Notes: generated from the letters alone by a model not told the origin. 40,625 nucleotides of DNA from an uncultured Oscillibacter sp. (GCA_947244595.1 CAMXKT010000007.1:1-40625), one strand, 5' to 3'; shown: positions 7,928 to 17,713, counted from the first letter of the stretch. Made by a program: numbers and translations.

Positions 7928-9836
7928 AAAGGCTTTCCATCTCCGCCAGCCACAGCGCCGCCTGGGCGTCGCTGGGCATCCGCCAATCCCCCCGGGGGGA
8001 CAGGGACACGGTGCCGATCTTGGGCCCATTGGGCACGCAGTCCCGCTTGAACTGCTGGGAGAAGAAGCGGCGGTAGAAGGATTTCAGCCACTTTAAAATG
8101 ACCTCCCGGCTGTACTTCCTCCCCAAGGCGTGCTGAGCCAGGCGGAAGACCTTCCCCGGGGCGAAGCCCCAGCGGATGATATAGTACAGGAAGAAGTCGT
8201 GGAGCTCATAGGGGCCCACCAGGTCCTCAGTCCGCTGGCTGATCTCCCCCTTCACGGCGGGCAGCAGCTCCGGGGAAACCGGGGTGTCCAAGATGTCCTC
8301 CAGCACGTCGTGGAGCTCCGGCTCCTCCCCGTCCCGGGAGAGGTAGCCCACCAGATGCCGGACCAGGGTCTTGGGGATGGAGGCGTTGACGCCGTACATG
8401 CTCATATGGTCCCCGTTGTAGGTGCACCAGCCCAAGGCCAGCTCGCTCAGGTCCCCGGTGCCGATGACCAACCCGCCGTTTTCATTGGCGATGTCCATGA
8501 GCACCTGGGTCCGCTCCCGGGCCTGGGCGTTCTCATAGGTGACGGAGTGGTCCTCCGGGTCGTGGCCGATGTCCCGGAAGTGGCTCCGGACGGACTGGGA
8601 GATGTCCACGGTCCGCAGGGTGGCGCCCATCTGCTCCGCCAGAATCACCGCGTTGTTCCGGGTCCGGTCCGTGGTGCCGAAGCAGGGCATGGTGACGGCG
8701 ATGATATCCGTCAGGGGCCGGTCCAGCAGCTTCATGGCAAGGCCGGTGATCAGCACCGCCAGGGTGGAGTCCAGCCCACCGGAGAGGCCCACCACGGCGC
8801 ACTTCGCCCCGGTGTGCCGCAGGCGCTGTTTGAGACCCAGAGAGGCCAGCAGCAGAATCTCCCGGCAGCGCTCGTCCCGGTCCTCCTTCCCCTCGGGGAC
8901 GAAGGGCATGGGGGACACGTGGCGGGTCAGCTTTGTCTTGCCCTCCGTCAGGGTAAAGGTCTCCTCGCAGCCCCCGTTCCCGGACCCCGCCCCCAGGGAC
9001 TGGGTCCGGCGGCGCTCGTAGCAAAGGCGCTGGACGTCGATCTCCGACGCCAGCAGTCCTCCCTCGAAGCGGCGTTCCGCCAACAGGGTTCCGTCCTCCG
9101 CGATGAGCTGATGAGCCCCGAAGACCAGATCGGCGGCGGACTCCCCCGCTCCGGCGCTGGCGTAGACATATCCGCAGAGGAGCTTGGCGCTCTGCATGGT
9201 CACCAGCTGGCGGCGGTAGGCGTCCTTCCCTACCAGATCGTTGCTGGCGGAGAGATTGCCGATGATCGTGGCCCCGTCCCTGGCCATCCGGAGGGAGGGA
9301 GGATCCGGGGACCACAGGTCCTCGCAGATCTCAAAGCCCAGAACCAAGCCCGGGATATTCTCGCAGCGGAACACCTGCCCCGCGCCGAAGGTGACGAACT
9401 CCTGTCCCAGCAGGGGGAGGCTCTCCGGCTCCTCCGGGGCGGCGGCAAACCAGCGCTTTTCGTAAAACTCGCCGTAGTTGGGCAGGTGCGTCTTGGGAAC
9501 CACTCCCAGAATCTTTCCTTTTTGTATAACAACAGCGCAGTTATACAATTCGTTGTGGACCCGCAGGGGCATTCCCAGGGCGGTGACCACTTCCAAATTT
9601 CTCGTAGCGGCCAGAACGGTCTTTAACGCCTCCTCCGCCTCCCGGAGGAGGGCGTCCTGATAGAAGAGGTCGCCGCAGGTGTACCCCGTCAGCCCCAGCT
9701 CCGGCAGGACCAGAACCTTGACCCCCGCCTTATCGGCGGATCGCATCATCTGAAAGGTCTGTTCGGCGTTATAGGCGCAGTCCGCCAGCCGCAGCTTGGG
9801 CGCGCCGCAGGCGACGCTGATAAATCCATCCTTCAT
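7926..9836 (-). CDS. nadE: Glutamine-dependent NAD+ synthase
   Basis: A 636-residue two-domain enzyme that amidates nicotinate adenine dinucleotide to NAD+ using ammonia from glutamine. The N-terminal nitrilase-like glutaminase domain shows the catalytic triad context: [14 protein letters not shown] (Glu), [17 protein letters not shown] (Lys) and [15 protein letters not shown] (Cys). The C-terminal synthetase domain has the pyrophosphatase P-loop [11 protein letters not shown] and a [12 protein letters not shown] segment. The frame extends to a TTG at 9902, but the ATG at 9834-9836 has GGGAGG at 9-nt spacing and lies downstream of the promoter, so it is the start. Length is typical of the fused clostridial form. 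Confidence 0.96.
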   Translation of the reverse strand: MKDGFISVACGAPKLRLADCAYNAEQTFQMMRSADKAGVKVLVLPELGLTGYTCGDLFYQDALLREAEEALKTVLAATRNLEVVTALGMPLRVHNELYNCAVVIQKGKILGVVPKTHLPNYGEFYEKRWFAAAPEEPESLPLLGQEFVTFGAGQVFRCENIPGLVLGFEICEDLWSPDPPSLRMARDGATIIGNLSASNDLVGKDAYRRQLVTMQSAKLLCGYVYASAGAGESAADLVFGAHQLIAEDGTLLAERRFEGGLLASEIDVQRLCYERRRTQSLGAGSGNGGCEETFTLTEGKTKLTRHVSPMPFVPEGKEDRDERCREILLLASLGLKQRLRHTGAKCAVVGLSGGLDSTLAVLITGLAMKLLDRPLTDIIAVTMPCFGTTDRTRNNAVILAEQMGATLRTVDISQSVRSHFRDIGHDPEDHSVTYENAQARERTQVLMDIANENGGLVIGTGDLSELALGWCTYNGDHMSMYGVNASIPKTLVRHLVGYLSRDGEEPELHDVLEDILDTPVSPELLPAVKGEISQRTEDLVGPYELHDFFLYYIIRWGFAPGKVFRLAQHALGRKYSREVILKWLKSFYRRFFSQQFKRDCVPNGPKIGTVSLSPRGDWRMPSDAQAALWLAEMESL

Positions 9837-9873
9837 ACTTTCAAACCTCCCGCATGGAATTTTTGACGGGTCT

Positions 9874-9902
9874 ATTTTATACTGTTTGGCCGGGTTTATC
9901 AA
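9874..9902 (-). promoter_or_regulatory. Sigma-A-type promoter of nadE
   Basis: Leftward: -35 TTGATA (9902-9897), 17-bp spacer, -10 TAAAAT (9879-9874). It gives a leader of about 30 nt to the ATG at 9836. Confidence 0.7.
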
Positions 9903-9911
9903 GGGGGACAG

Positions 9912-9941
9912 AAAAAGCGGGACGGCTGTCCGCCGTCCCGC
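9912..9941 (-). terminator. Terminator (leftward) after the orphan gene
   Basis: A perfect 10-bp stem (9917-9926 with 9932-9941), followed leftward by five T (A-run 9912-9916). CTCTTTTT on the other side makes it possibly bidirectional. Confidence 0.85.
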
Positions 9942-9964
9942 CTCTTTTTATATTGGCCCGCTGC

Positions 9965-10642
9965 TTAGAGGCCTGTCCCCTCTTCGCACTTCCACAGCGC
10001 CCTCACCAGGTCCGTGACCTTTTGGCAGGAGTTGATCTGGTTGGTAATGGGAGAGAAGTTGTTATATTTCGGGGTCTCGTCCTCATTCCGCGCCCGGGCC
10101 ATGTCGCTGCGCCATTGATAGAGGGACTTCATCCAGTTGTTCAGATAGGCCAGGGGGTCCCCCTTCCAATCATACTCATCCGGGCAGATCCACTGTCCTC
10201 CCTGGCTGTGCCCCACGTCCGGCAGCTTGTTCTTCATGATGGACACCGTGTCGTACCTGACGAACTCCCCGTCCTCGCCCCAATAGCCCAGGGGGATCAC
10301 GCGCCACCCGGCCTGGGTGTACTGGAAGTCGTCCTTGGAGATGGCCCCCAGGGCCTCCAGCTCCCTGCAAAGTCCGGTCCACTCGTCCTCGGTGATATCG
10401 GCCTTTCCCGCCTCCATCCGGTCCAGCACGTCCCTGGAGCCGGGGGTCAGACGGTGGAGGAGGTTCCGCAGTCCGTCATCGGTTTTCGTCAGGTCCAGAG
10501 AATCCGCCGCCTTCTCCGGGGCGGCGGCGCCCGCGGCGCTTTTCAGCCGGTCCATGAAGCTCGCTCCAGCGCTCCGGCCCGCCGGCGGGGAACTCCCCCT
10601 TGTCCGGTTCACAAAAACCGAGTCGTATTCCCGTACCCTCAT
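9965..10642 (-). CDS. Hypothetical protein, 225 residues
   Basis: I do not recognise this protein. It is soluble, with no signal or membrane segment. An Ala/Lys-rich low-complexity N-terminus (residues 20-50) precedes an acidic helical middle (TPGSRDVLDRMEAGKADITEDEWTG), a DDFQYTQAGWRVIPLGYW segment and a Trp/Asp-rich C-terminus (DWKGDPLAYLNNWMKSLYQW). AAGGAG lies 10 nt before the ATG. It is flanked by its own terminator and a palindrome upstream, so it appears to be a single-gene unit. Codon use is like the neighbours, which supports a real gene. Confidence 0.7.
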   Translation of the reverse strand: MRVREYDSVFVNRTRGSSPPAGRSAGASFMDRLKSAAGAAAPEKAADSLDLTKTDDGLRNLLHRLTPGSRDVLDRMEAGKADITEDEWTGLCRELEALGAISKDDFQYTQAGWRVIPLGYWGEDGEFVRYDTVSIMKNKLPDVGHSQGGQWICPDEYDWKGDPLAYLNNWMKSLYQWRSDMARARNEDETPKYNNFSPITNQINSCQKVTDLVRALWKCEEGTGL

Positions 10643-10682
10643 GCTTACGCGTCTCCTTTTTTCGTACTCCTTTACTTTCCAA

Positions 10683-10702
10683 ATTTGTATTCCTTTACAA
10701 AT
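10683..10702. promoter_or_regulatory. Palindrome, candidate operator upstream of the orphan gene
   Basis: ATTTGTATTCCTTTACAAAT has 7-bp perfect arms and lies about 40 bp before the start codon of the leftward orphan gene. No good -35/-10 pair could be fixed around it. Operator function is inference. Confidence 0.35.
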
Positions 10703-10741
10703 ACCATATCGGCCGGACCCTGGAAATGATAAGAGGGCAAC

Positions 10742-10767
10742 GAAAAACGGACCGCCAAGCGGTCCGT
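10742..10767 (-). terminator. Terminator (leftward), probably for rnhA
   Basis: A 9-bp perfect stem (10747-10755 with 10759-10767), followed leftward by a T5 tract. It lies about 130 nt beyond the rnhA stop; the interval 10768-10897 holds no gene I can support. Confidence 0.8.
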
Positions 10768-10897
10768 CTTCCGTGTGTGTTTATTTTAGGAGGGAGAAAA
10801 CGCATCGGGCTGGGAGTACCCTTTGCTGATTTTTACTGTACCCGAAAGTTTTTGCAGAATTATGAGACGGGTGTAAACAGTTTGTGAATGATGAAAA

Positions 10898-11335
10898 TCA
10901 TTTGAACTTCCGGCTCTCCGCCACGGCCATTTCGTCGCAGCGGTTGTTGTACTTATTCTCGGCGTGGCCCTTCACCCAGTGGCAGCGGAGCTGGTGGACC
11001 TCCAGCAGATCCAGGAGTTCCCCCCACAGGTCCGGGTTCAGGGCGGGCTTCTTGTCGGACTTCACCCAGCCCTTGGCCCGCCAGCTCCTGGCCCAGCCCT
11101 TCTCCAAAGCGTCGATGATGTACTTGGAGTCGGACCAGAGCTCCACCACGCAGGGTTCCTTGAGACAGCCCAGGGCCCGGATCACGGCGGTCAGCTCCAT
11201 GCGGTTGTTGGTGGTCTGGGCCTCGCCGCCGGAGAGCTCCTTTTTGTGTTCCCCGTACATGAGGATGGCTCCCCAGCCTCCGGGGCCGGGGTTGCCGGAG
11301 CAGGCCCCGTCGGTGTAGATGGTGACGGTTTTCAC
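10898..11335 (-). CDS. rnhA: Ribonuclease HI
   Basis: A 145-residue RNase HI that cuts RNA in RNA-DNA hybrids. The four carboxylates are visible: Asp in [14 protein letters not shown], Glu in [10 protein letters not shown], Asp in [11 protein letters not shown] and Asp in RCDEMA; the WVKGH motif with the mobile His is also present. Length is typical. The start is a GTG at 11333-11335 with GGGGGGAG just upstream. The gene follows the toxin gene by 13 nt in the same direction and may be read from the toxin-antitoxin promoter. Confidence 0.95.
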   Translation of the reverse strand: MKTVTIYTDGACSGNPGPGGWGAILMYGEHKKELSGGEAQTTNNRMELTAVIRALGCLKEPCVVELWSDSKYIIDALEKGWARSWRAKGWVKSDKKPALNPDLWGELLDLLEVHQLRCHWVKGHAENKYNNRCDEMAVAESRKFK

Positions 11336-11348
11336 AGCGCTCCCCCCT

Positions 11349-11621
11349 TTAAAACAAATCGCTGTGGGTCCCGGTCCTGGTGAGGATCAGGATCAGCTCT
11401 TCGTCGTGGATCTCGTATACCAGCAGCCAGTCCGGCGTGATGTGGCACTCCCTGCAGCCCTTGTAATCCCCCGTCAGGGCGTGGTCCTTGTACTTGGGGG
11501 GCAGGGGCTCCTGCCTTGCCAGAAACTCGAGGACATTTTCCAGCAATTGAATATTGTATCCCCGTTTTTTCACCCTTTTGTAGTCCTTCTTGAAACTTTT
11601 CTCGTACTTAATCGTCAGCAT
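11349..11621 (-). CDS. yafQ: YafQ-family toxin (RelE/ParE fold)
   Basis: A 90-residue basic protein. Members of this family are ribosome-dependent mRNA interferases. The residues known to matter in E. coli YafQ have counterparts: the His in DHAL, the His and the Asp-Trp pair in [12 protein letters not shown], and the final TGTHSDLF with His and Phe. It overlaps the antitoxin gene by 14 nt, the usual antitoxin-first arrangement with coupled translation. Reading-frame integrity suggests an active pair. Gene symbol is by family only. Confidence 0.9.
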   Translation of the reverse strand: MLTIKYEKSFKKDYKRVKKRGYNIQLLENVLEFLARQEPLPPKYKDHALTGDYKGCRECHITPDWLLVYEIHDEELILILTRTGTHSDLF

Positions 11622-11880
11622 TCAAATCCTCCATCAACTCCTTGACGGAAGAAAATCCCCTGCTGAGTCCGATTCCTTTCCGCACGTTTTCAATCGCCTT
11701 CCGCGTCTCCTCGTTGGGGATATCTCCCCCCACCTCGAAGGGAATCCGGTTTTCCCGCACGGCCTTTCTGGCGAAGATATTGAACGCCGTGGTCATGCTC
11801 ATACCCACGTCCGCGCAGAAGTCCTCGAACTGCTTTTTCAGCTCCGCGTCCATACGGATGTTGATATTGGTCTGGGCCAT
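11608..11880 (-). CDS. dinJ: RelB/DinJ-family antitoxin
   Basis: A 90-residue protein with an N-terminal ribbon-helix-helix (TNINIRMDAELKKQFEDFCADVGMSMTTAFNIFA), the DNA-binding and dimerising part of DinJ/RelB antitoxins, and an acidic C-terminal tail that would bind the toxin. A GTG three codons earlier is possible, but AAGGAG is 8 nt before the ATG at 11878-11880, so that start is used. The operator described separately lies upstream and supports autoregulation. Confidence 0.9.
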   Translation of the reverse strand: MAQTNINIRMDAELKKQFEDFCADVGMSMTTAFNIFARKAVRENRIPFEVGGDIPNEETRKAIENVRKGIGLSRGFSSVKELMEDLNADD

Positions 11881-11910
11881 GTCGATCACTCCTTTTCCTT
11901 GATACTATGT

Positions 11911-11939
11911 ATTGTATATAAATTTATATACATTGTCAA
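11911..11939 (-). promoter_or_regulatory. Toxin-antitoxin promoter with embedded operator
   Basis: Leftward -35 TTGACA (11939-11934), 17-bp spacer, -10 TACAAT (11916-11911). The perfect 20-bp palindrome TGTATATAAATTTATATACA occupies 11913-11932, covering the spacer and entering the -10. This is where a ribbon-helix-helix antitoxin would bind and block RNA polymerase. Confidence 0.85.
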
Positions 11940-11956
11940 TAAATTATATTTCAAGT

Positions 11957-11983
11957 AAAAACCGGACGCGTTTCCGCGTCCGG
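11957..11983 (-). terminator. Terminator (leftward) upstream of the toxin-antitoxin unit
   Basis: A 9-bp perfect stem (11962-11970 with 11975-11983), loop TTTC, followed leftward by a T5 tract. It would end transcripts from the DIP1984-family gene or from the structured interval 11984-12204. Confidence 0.85.
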
Positions 11984-12067
11984 CTTTTCCGCATGTTTCC
12001 CCTTACCCGCCCGCGCGAAACCGGTGTCCGGTGGTGATAAAAGGTGTGACTGTACAAGTGTCAGGAT

Positions 12068-12172
12068 ACCGGACCTTATTCTAAAGCCGGGATTCGAACC
12101 CGAGACAGGGGCCCCGCCCGTCAACCATATGACTGTCCCAGGGACAGTTACGCCTATTGACTCCGGCGCGGA
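12068..12172 (-). other. Structured intergenic segment with a tRNA T-arm-like sequence
   Basis: On the minus strand the interval has CGGGTTCGAATCCCGG (a textbook T-arm, about 12087-12102), an 8-bp hairpin ACTGTCCC-T-GGGACAGT (12132-12148) enclosed by a GTCAA/TTGAC pair, and CTCCG-CGC-CGGAG at 12160-12172. No matching acceptor stem or anticodon arm could be assembled, so I do not call a tRNA. The wider gap 11984-12204 holds no gene I can support. Confidence 0.4.
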
Positions 12173-12204
12173 GCTGACGCCCGCCTTTCGCGCAACCAAA
12201 AAAT

Positions 12205-12660
12205 CTACAGCAGTTCCGTGGTCCAGTTTCTCTCCTGGATGGTCTCCTCCAGCTCCCGCAGCTCCTTGGACAGGCCGTCCACCTTTTTCTGCAGGCCGCG
12301 GACGTCCACGGCGCTTTTGATCTTGATCTCTCCGGCGGTGCGGCGGCGGACCAAGGCGCTGGCGTTGTCCAGGAAGTTCCGCAGAATGCCCAGCTTCCCC
12401 TTAAGACAGTCCCGCCGGGCCAGCAGATCCGACAGGGTGGTCCCGTCCTCCGCCCGGGCGGCGCTGTTGGTGCGGTTGACGGCGGAGATCAGTTCCTCCA
12501 ACCGGGTGTAGTCCTCCTCCAGCTCCCGGAGGAGCTCCTCCGGATCCTCGGCGGGCTGCTCCCCCTCCTGGACCTGGGCGTTATTATAGAGCCGGGTCTC
12601 CAGCTGGCGGATTCTCGTCTGCAGCTCCGCCCGCTGGGACAGCGCGTTTGCCAATTTCAT
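12205..12660 (-). CDS. DIP1984 family protein
   Basis: A 151-residue helical protein. It begins MKLANALSQRAELQTRIRQLE and ends with a predicted coiled coil and NWTTELL, both typical of the DIP1984 family; the GEQPAED and INRTNSA-like VNRTNSA segments also match. Function of the family is not known to me. It starts 15 nt after the gyrA stop in the same direction and so could be read with the gyr genes. Confidence 0.88.
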   Translation of the reverse strand: MKLANALSQRAELQTRIRQLETRLYNNAQVQEGEQPAEDPEELLRELEEDYTRLEELISAVNRTNSAARAEDGTTLSDLLARRDCLKGKLGILRNFLDNASALVRRRTAGEIKIKSAVDVRGLQKKVDGLSKELRELEETIQERNWTTELL

Positions 12661-12675
12661 ATGCTCACCCTTTCC

Positions 12676-15183
12676 TTACTCCTGCGCGTTCTCCGCTTCC
12701 TCCGCCTGAGGGACCTCCTCCCGGTCCGCCAGGGCCATGGAGATCACCCGGTCGCCTTCCTCCTTAAAGCGCATGACGATGACGCCCTGGGTGGAGCGGC
12801 CGCACTGCTTGATGGCGTTCACCGGGGTCCGGATCAGGATGCCCGCCTCCGTCACCAGCAGCAGGTCCTCCGATCCGTCCACCACCTTGATGCCGACCAC
12901 CTGCCCGGTCTTCTCCGTCAGCATATAGTTTTTGATGCCGTAGGCGTTTCGCTTCGTGATCCGATATTCCTCCACCGCCGTGCGCTTGCCGTAGCCTCGC
13001 TCCGTGATGGTGAGGACGGCTTTGCCGGGCTTGGCCCGGGCGGCGCCCACCACGTAGTCGCCCTCCCGGAGCTTGATGCCAAGGACGCCCACGGCGGTCC
13101 GGCCCATGGGGCGGACCTCCTCCTCCGGGAAGCAGACGGCGCAGCCGTCGTGAGTGGCGATGAGGATGTTCTGCTCCCCGTCGGTCTCCCGGACGGTGAT
13201 GAGCCGGTCGTCCTCCGTCATGGTCAGGGCCCGGATGCCGTTGTTCCGGAGGTTCTTCAGGCTGCCCGCCGGCAGGCGCTTCACCACGCCGTTCCTGGTG
13301 ACCATGAAGAGGAAGCGCCCGTCGTCCTCCAGGGAGCGGGTGTGGACCATGGCCTGGACCTTCTCCCCCTGCTCCACCTGGAGGATGTTGACGATGTTGG
13401 TTCCCTTGGCCGTCTTCCCGGAGACGGGAATCTGGTAGCCCTTCTTCCGGTAGACCTTGCCCGTGTCCGTGAAGAACAAAATATAGTCGTGGGTGGAGGC
13501 GGTGAAGACGTCCGCCACCGCGTCTTCCTCCCGGGTGGTGATGCCCTTCTTCCCCATGCCGCCCTTGGACTGGGCGGCGTACTCGCTGACGGGGGTCCGC
13601 TTGATATACCCCGCCTGGGTCAGGGTGAAGACGCACTGCTCCTCCTCGATCAGGTCCTCAATGTCGATCTCGTCCTCCACGTCCTGGATTTCCGTCATCC
13701 GCTCGTCGCCGTATTTGTCCGCGATGGCGGTGAGCTCTTCTTTCAGAATCTGGCGGACCAGGGTCTCGTCGGACAGGATTTTCTGGAAATAGGCGATGCG
13801 CTCCTCCAGCTCCTTGTACTCGTTTTCCAGCTTCTCCCGGTTCAGGCCCTGGAGGGAGATCATCCGCATGTCGCAGATGGCCTGAGCCTGTACGTCGTCC
13901 AGGCCGAAGCGGGCCATCAGGTTTTCCTTGGCGTTGTCGTAGCTGCTGCGGATGACCTTGATGACCTCGTCAATGTGGTCCTGGGCAATCAGCAATCCCT
14001 CCAGCAGGTGAGCCCGCTCCTGGGCCTTCTTCAAGTCGAACCGGGTCCGGCGGATGATGACCTGTTCCTGGTGGGCGATGTACTCGTCCAGGATGTGCCG
14101 CAGGGACAAAATCTTGGGCTGGAGCTTGCCGTTCACCTCCACCAGGGCCAGCATATTGATGGCGAAGGTGGTTTGAAGCTGAGTCTGGGCGAAGAGGCGG
14201 TTCAGGACCACCTGGGGGTTGGCGTCCCGCTTCAGCTCAATGACGATCCGCATGCCGTTCCGGTCGGACTCGTCCTGGATGTTGGAAATGCCCTCCAGCC
14301 GCTTGTCCTCCACCTGGTCCGCCATGCTCTTGATGAGCATCCGCTTGTTAACCTGATAGGGGATCTCCGTGATGATGATCCGGGTCCGGTTCTGGCCGAA
14401 CTCCTCGAACTCGTGCCTCGCCCGGATGGTCACCCGGCCCCTGCCGGTGGCGTAGGCCGCCCGGATGCCCGCCCGGCCCATGATGATGCCCCGGGTGGGG
14501 AAGTCCGGGCCCTCCATGTGCTCCATCAGGTCCGTCAGGGTGGCCTCGGGGTCGTCCAGCACGCGGATCACAGCCCCAATCACCTCCCGGAGGTTGTGGG
14601 GCGGAATGTTGGTGGCCATGCCCACGGCGATGCCGCTGGACCCGTTCACCAGGAGGTTCGGGAACCGGGAGGGCAGGACCTTGGGCTCCTTCCGGGTCTC
14701 GTCGAAGTTGGGGTCCCAGTCCACGGTGTCCTTCTCGATCTCCCGAAGCATCTCCTCGGACATCTTGGCAAGGCGGGCCTCCGTGTACCGGTAAGCCGCC
14801 GGGGGATCGCCGTCCACAGAGCCGAAGTTGCCGTGGCCGTCAATGAGCATATAGCGCATAGAGAAATCCTGGGCCAGGCGGACCAGGGCGTCGTAAACCG
14901 ACTGATCCCCGTGGGGGTGATAGCGGCCCAGCACGTCGCCCACAGCGGTGGCGCACTTGCGGAAGGGTTTGTCGTGGGTCAGGTTGTCCTCGTACATGGC
15001 GTAGAGAATGCGGCGGTGGACGGGTTTCAAGCCGTCCCGCACGTCCGGCAGGGCCCGGCCCACAATGACGCTCATGGCGTAGTCAATATAGGATTTCTCC
15101 ATCTCCGGGACCAAGGGAGATTCCACAATCTTCTGGTCCGGGAAGCGGATTTCCTCCGGGTCGTATTGGGGTTTCTTACTCAA
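12676..15183 (-). CDS. gyrA: DNA gyrase subunit A
   Basis: An 835-residue DNA breakage-reunion subunit that, with GyrB, introduces negative supercoils. The catalytic tyrosine is Y133 in [13 protein letters not shown]. The quinolone region reads [18 protein letters not shown]: the residue aligned with E. coli Ser83 is Gln94 and Asp87 is kept as Asp98. The C-terminal beta-pinwheel starts near residue 500. Its GyrA-box equivalent, [10 protein letters not shown], departs from the usual QRRGGKG. It lies last in a gyrB-unknown gene-gyrA run, 34 nt after the intervening gene. Confidence 0.97.
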   Translation of the reverse strand: MSKKPQYDPEEIRFPDQKIVESPLVPEMEKSYIDYAMSVIVGRALPDVRDGLKPVHRRILYAMYEDNLTHDKPFRKCATAVGDVLGRYHPHGDQSVYDALVRLAQDFSMRYMLIDGHGNFGSVDGDPPAAYRYTEARLAKMSEEMLREIEKDTVDWDPNFDETRKEPKVLPSRFPNLLVNGSSGIAVGMATNIPPHNLREVIGAVIRVLDDPEATLTDLMEHMEGPDFPTRGIIMGRAGIRAAYATGRGRVTIRARHEFEEFGQNRTRIIITEIPYQVNKRMLIKSMADQVEDKRLEGISNIQDESDRNGMRIVIELKRDANPQVVLNRLFAQTQLQTTFAINMLALVEVNGKLQPKILSLRHILDEYIAHQEQVIIRRTRFDLKKAQERAHLLEGLLIAQDHIDEVIKVIRSSYDNAKENLMARFGLDDVQAQAICDMRMISLQGLNREKLENEYKELEERIAYFQKILSDETLVRQILKEELTAIADKYGDERMTEIQDVEDEIDIEDLIEEEQCVFTLTQAGYIKRTPVSEYAAQSKGGMGKKGITTREEDAVADVFTASTHDYILFFTDTGKVYRKKGYQIPVSGKTAKGTNIVNILQVEQGEKVQAMVHTRSLEDDGRFLFMVTRNGVVKRLPAGSLKNLRNNGIRALTMTEDDRLITVRETDGEQNILIATHDGCAVCFPEEEVRPMGRTAVGVLGIKLREGDYVVGAARAKPGKAVLTITERGYGKRTAVEEYRITKRNAYGIKNYMLTEKTGQVVGIKVVDGSEDLLLVTEAGILIRTPVNAIKQCGRSTQGVIVMRFKEEGDRVISMALADREEVPQAEEAENAQE

Positions 15184-15217
15184 AACGCTTCCTCCTTATT
15201 TGGAATACAGCGGGTAA

Positions 15218-15730
15218 CTACAGCTTTCCGAGCTCTGCCCGGATGTTGATAAAATAGATGTCATTACTGACAGGAGACGACATTTGGCCATGGCTGCTTT
15301 GAAAGAAAACGCAGATATGTTCTGTCTCCAGCCTTCTATTGACCGCTTTTTCCAAAGCGTTCATACAGCGTAAGCTTGGAAAAAATATCTTGACCCAGTT
15401 TTCTTCAGCAATGTTTATTTCCGGAAAGCTTTCAAAAATTGAAAGAGCTTCCTTATTGACAACTGCCGCACAAACGGTTTTTTCCGCCTGCCTTCCCGCT
15501 CGAAAATATACATATTCCCGAGAAAATGGTTTTTTTGCAATATAAGGATTTTTTCCGGTTTTGTAATAATGGAGTACTGCGTCTTTTATTTGCTCTCTTA
15601 CAAATTCAAAAAACCATTCTACCGCTTCCCTTTCGTGGATGCGGTACTCCCTTTCAGCAGCTTCCAGTTCTTCTTCGGCCTTGGCGCTCTCATCCTCTAC
15701 CTGCTTTTTCAAATAGCTGTAATCCGGCAT
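15218..15730 (-). CDS. Unknown protein encoded between gyrB and gyrA
   Basis: A 170-residue protein I do not recognise. Residues 1-45 form an acidic, probably coiled-coil segment (VEDESAKAEEELEAAEREYRIHERE). The rest is mixed, with a basic YKTGKNPYIAKKPFSREYVYFRAGRQAEK section and an aromatic C-terminus. No signal or membrane segment. It begins 12 nt after the gyrB stop, and its GAGG Shine-Dalgarno overlaps that stop, so translation is tied to gyrB. Base composition is clearly more AT-rich than the flanking gyr genes, with codons such as TTT, AAA and ATA, which suggests later acquisition. A role with gyrase is only a guess from position. Confidence 0.7.
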   Translation of the reverse strand: MPDYSYLKKQVEDESAKAEEELEAAEREYRIHEREAVEWFFEFVREQIKDAVLHYYKTGKNPYIAKKPFSREYVYFRAGRQAEKTVCAAVVNKEALSIFESFPEINIAEENWVKIFFPSLRCMNALEKAVNRRLETEHICVFFQSSHGQMSSPVSNDIYFINIRAELGKL

Positions 15731-15742
15731 TTTAAAATTTCC

Positions 15743-17692
15743 TCAGTAGTCCAGGTTCACCACGTACTTGGCATTCTTTTCGATGAACTCCTTCCGGGGC
15801 TCCACCTTCTCGCCCATGAGGATCGTAAACGTCTCGTCCGCCTTTACCGCATCGTCCAAAGTAATGCGCCGCAGGGTCCGGGTGGCGGGGTCCATGGTAG
15901 TCTCCCACAGCTCGTGGGGGTTCATCTCGCCAAGGCCCTTGAAGCGGCTGATTTCCACCTTGGCGCCCGGATTCCCTGCCCGGAGCTCGGCGGAAACGCG
16001 CTCCCGTTCCGGTTCGTCATAGGCAACCCGCGTGGTCTTGCCCCGGGTGAGCTTAAAGAGGGGCGGCACGGCGGAATAGACATAGCCCTGCTCAATGAGG
16101 GGGCGCATAAAGCGGAAGAAGAAGGTCAAAAGCAATGTCCGGATATGGCTCCCGTCCACGTCGGCATCCGCCATAATGATGACTTTATGATACCGGAGCT
16201 TATTGGCGTCGAACTCCTCCCCGATGCCCGCCCCCAGGGCGGTGATGACGGGCTGGAGCTTGTCGTTTCCATAGACCTTGTCCGCCCGGGCCTTCTCCAC
16301 GTTCAGCATCTTTCCCCACAGGGGAAGAATGGCCTGGAAGCGGGAATCCCGCCCCTGGGTGGCGGAACCTCCGGCGGAGTCGCCCTCGACGATATAGATT
16401 TCCGTCAGCTCCGGGTTGTTCTCGTTGCAGTCCCGAAGCTTGTCGGGCATGGCCGCGCCGCTGAGGGCGGTCTTCCGGCGGATGGATTCCCGGGCCTTCT
16501 TGGCGGCCTCCCGAGCCCTACTGGCCGTCAGAGCCTTATCCAGAATCATCCGGCCCACCTGGGGGTTCTCCTCCAGGAAGGTGTCCAGCTTTTCGGCTAC
16601 AATATTATTCACCAGGGTGCGGATTTCCGAGTTGCCCAGCTTGGCCTTGGTCTGGCCCTCGAACTGAGCGTCGGTGAGCTTGACGGAGATGACGCAGGTG
16701 AGGCCCTCCCGGCAGTCCTCGCCGGAGACCTTTTCGTCATCCTTGAGCATTTTGATTTTCCGTCCGTAGTTGTTCAGCACGGTGGTCAGGGCCCGCTTGA
16801 AGCCCTCCTCGTGCATGCCCCCTTCGGGAGTGTGGACGTTGTTGGCGAAGGAGAGGATGGTCTCGCTGTAGCCGTCGTTGTACTGGAGGGCCACCTCCGC
16901 CACGGAGTCGTCCCGCTGGCCGGACATGTAGATGACCCCGGGGTGAAGGGCGTCCTTGCTCTTGTTGAGCCAGGTGACAAACTCCCGGATACCGCCCTCG
17001 TAGCACATGGAGTCCCGCTGCTCCTTCCCGGGGCGGAGGTCCACGGTGTTGATGCGGAGCCCGGCGTTTAAGAAGGCCTCCTCCCGCATGCGGGTGTGAA
17101 GGGTGTCGTAGTTATAGACCGTATCCTCGAACATCTCGGGATCCGGCTTGAAGGTGACGGTGGTGCCGGTACGGTCCGTCTTCCCCACCACCTTCATCTC
17201 CTGGGTGATCTGGCCCCGGGAGAACTTCATCTCATAGATCTCGCCGTTCTTGTGAACCTGAACCGTCAGCCACTCTGAGAGGGCGTTGACCACCGAGGCG
17301 CCCACGCCGTGGAGGCCGCCGGAGACCTTGTAACCCCCGCCGCCGAACTTGCCGCCGGCGTGGAGGATGGTGTAGACCACTTCCAGGGCGGGCTTGCCCG
17401 TCTGGGCCTGGATGTCCACGGGGATCCCCCGGCCGTTGTCCACCACCGTGATGGTGTCGCCCTCGTTGATCTGGACCAGAATCTCCGTGCAGAAGCCCGC
17501 CAGGGCCTCGTCGATGGCGTTGTCCACGATCTCATACACCAGGTGGTGGAGACCGGAGGCGGAGGTGGAGCCGATATACATGCCGGGCCGCTTCCGCACG
17601 GCCTCCAGGCCCTCCAGAACCTGAATTTCCGAGGCGTCGTACTCGTTGCCCGCGTCCACCATGGTGGAGCTTAAGATTTCGTTGTCTTCCAT
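15743..17692 (-). CDS. gyrB: DNA gyrase subunit B
   Basis: A 649-residue ATPase subunit of gyrase. The GHKL ATP-binding motifs are visible: [22 protein letters not shown] and [15 protein letters not shown]. The TOPRIM part has [11 protein letters not shown] and [19 protein letters not shown] with the metal-binding DxD. The usual PLRGKILNVE reads [10 protein letters not shown], which I believe occurs in related Clostridia. The open frame extends 19 codons further, but AAGGAG lies 6 nt before the ATG at 17690-17692, so that start is used. The leader upstream can form a long hairpin, annotated separately. Confidence 0.97.
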   Translation of the reverse strand: MEDNEILSSTMVDAGNEYDASEIQVLEGLEAVRKRPGMYIGSTSASGLHHLVYEIVDNAIDEALAGFCTEILVQINEGDTITVVDNGRGIPVDIQAQTGKPALEVVYTILHAGGKFGGGGYKVSGGLHGVGASVVNALSEWLTVQVHKNGEIYEMKFSRGQITQEMKVVGKTDRTGTTVTFKPDPEMFEDTVYNYDTLHTRMREEAFLNAGLRINTVDLRPGKEQRDSMCYEGGIREFVTWLNKSKDALHPGVIYMSGQRDDSVAEVALQYNDGYSETILSFANNVHTPEGGMHEEGFKRALTTVLNNYGRKIKMLKDDEKVSGEDCREGLTCVISVKLTDAQFEGQTKAKLGNSEIRTLVNNIVAEKLDTFLEENPQVGRMILDKALTASRAREAAKKARESIRRKTALSGAAMPDKLRDCNENNPELTEIYIVEGDSAGGSATQGRDSRFQAILPLWGKMLNVEKARADKVYGNDKLQPVITALGAGIGEEFDANKLRYHKVIIMADADVDGSHIRTLLLTFFFRFMRPLIEQGYVYSAVPPLFKLTRGKTTRVAYDEPERERVSAELRAGNPGAKVEISRFKGLGEMNPHELWETTMDPATRTLRRITLDDAVKADETFTILMGEKVEPRKEFIEKNAKYVVNLDY

Positions 17693-17713
17693 ACAGTTCT
17701 CCTTTACACGCTC

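Noticed and set aside
12068-12172. A complete tRNA gene
   Set aside because: Only the T-arm is convincing; no 7-bp acceptor stem partner for CTTTAGA and no anticodon arm at the right distance.
11951-12320. Short frames in both directions in the gap beside the DIP1984-family gene
   Set aside because: They cross the terminator and tRNA-like segment, lack ribosome sites and have no recognisable product.
12661-15249. 862-residue rightward frame over gyrA
   Set aside because: Antisense shadow of gyrA; composition is typical of reading a high-GC gene backwards.
15569-17071. 500-residue rightward frame over gyrB
   Set aside because: Antisense shadow; no recognisable domain and no ribosome site.
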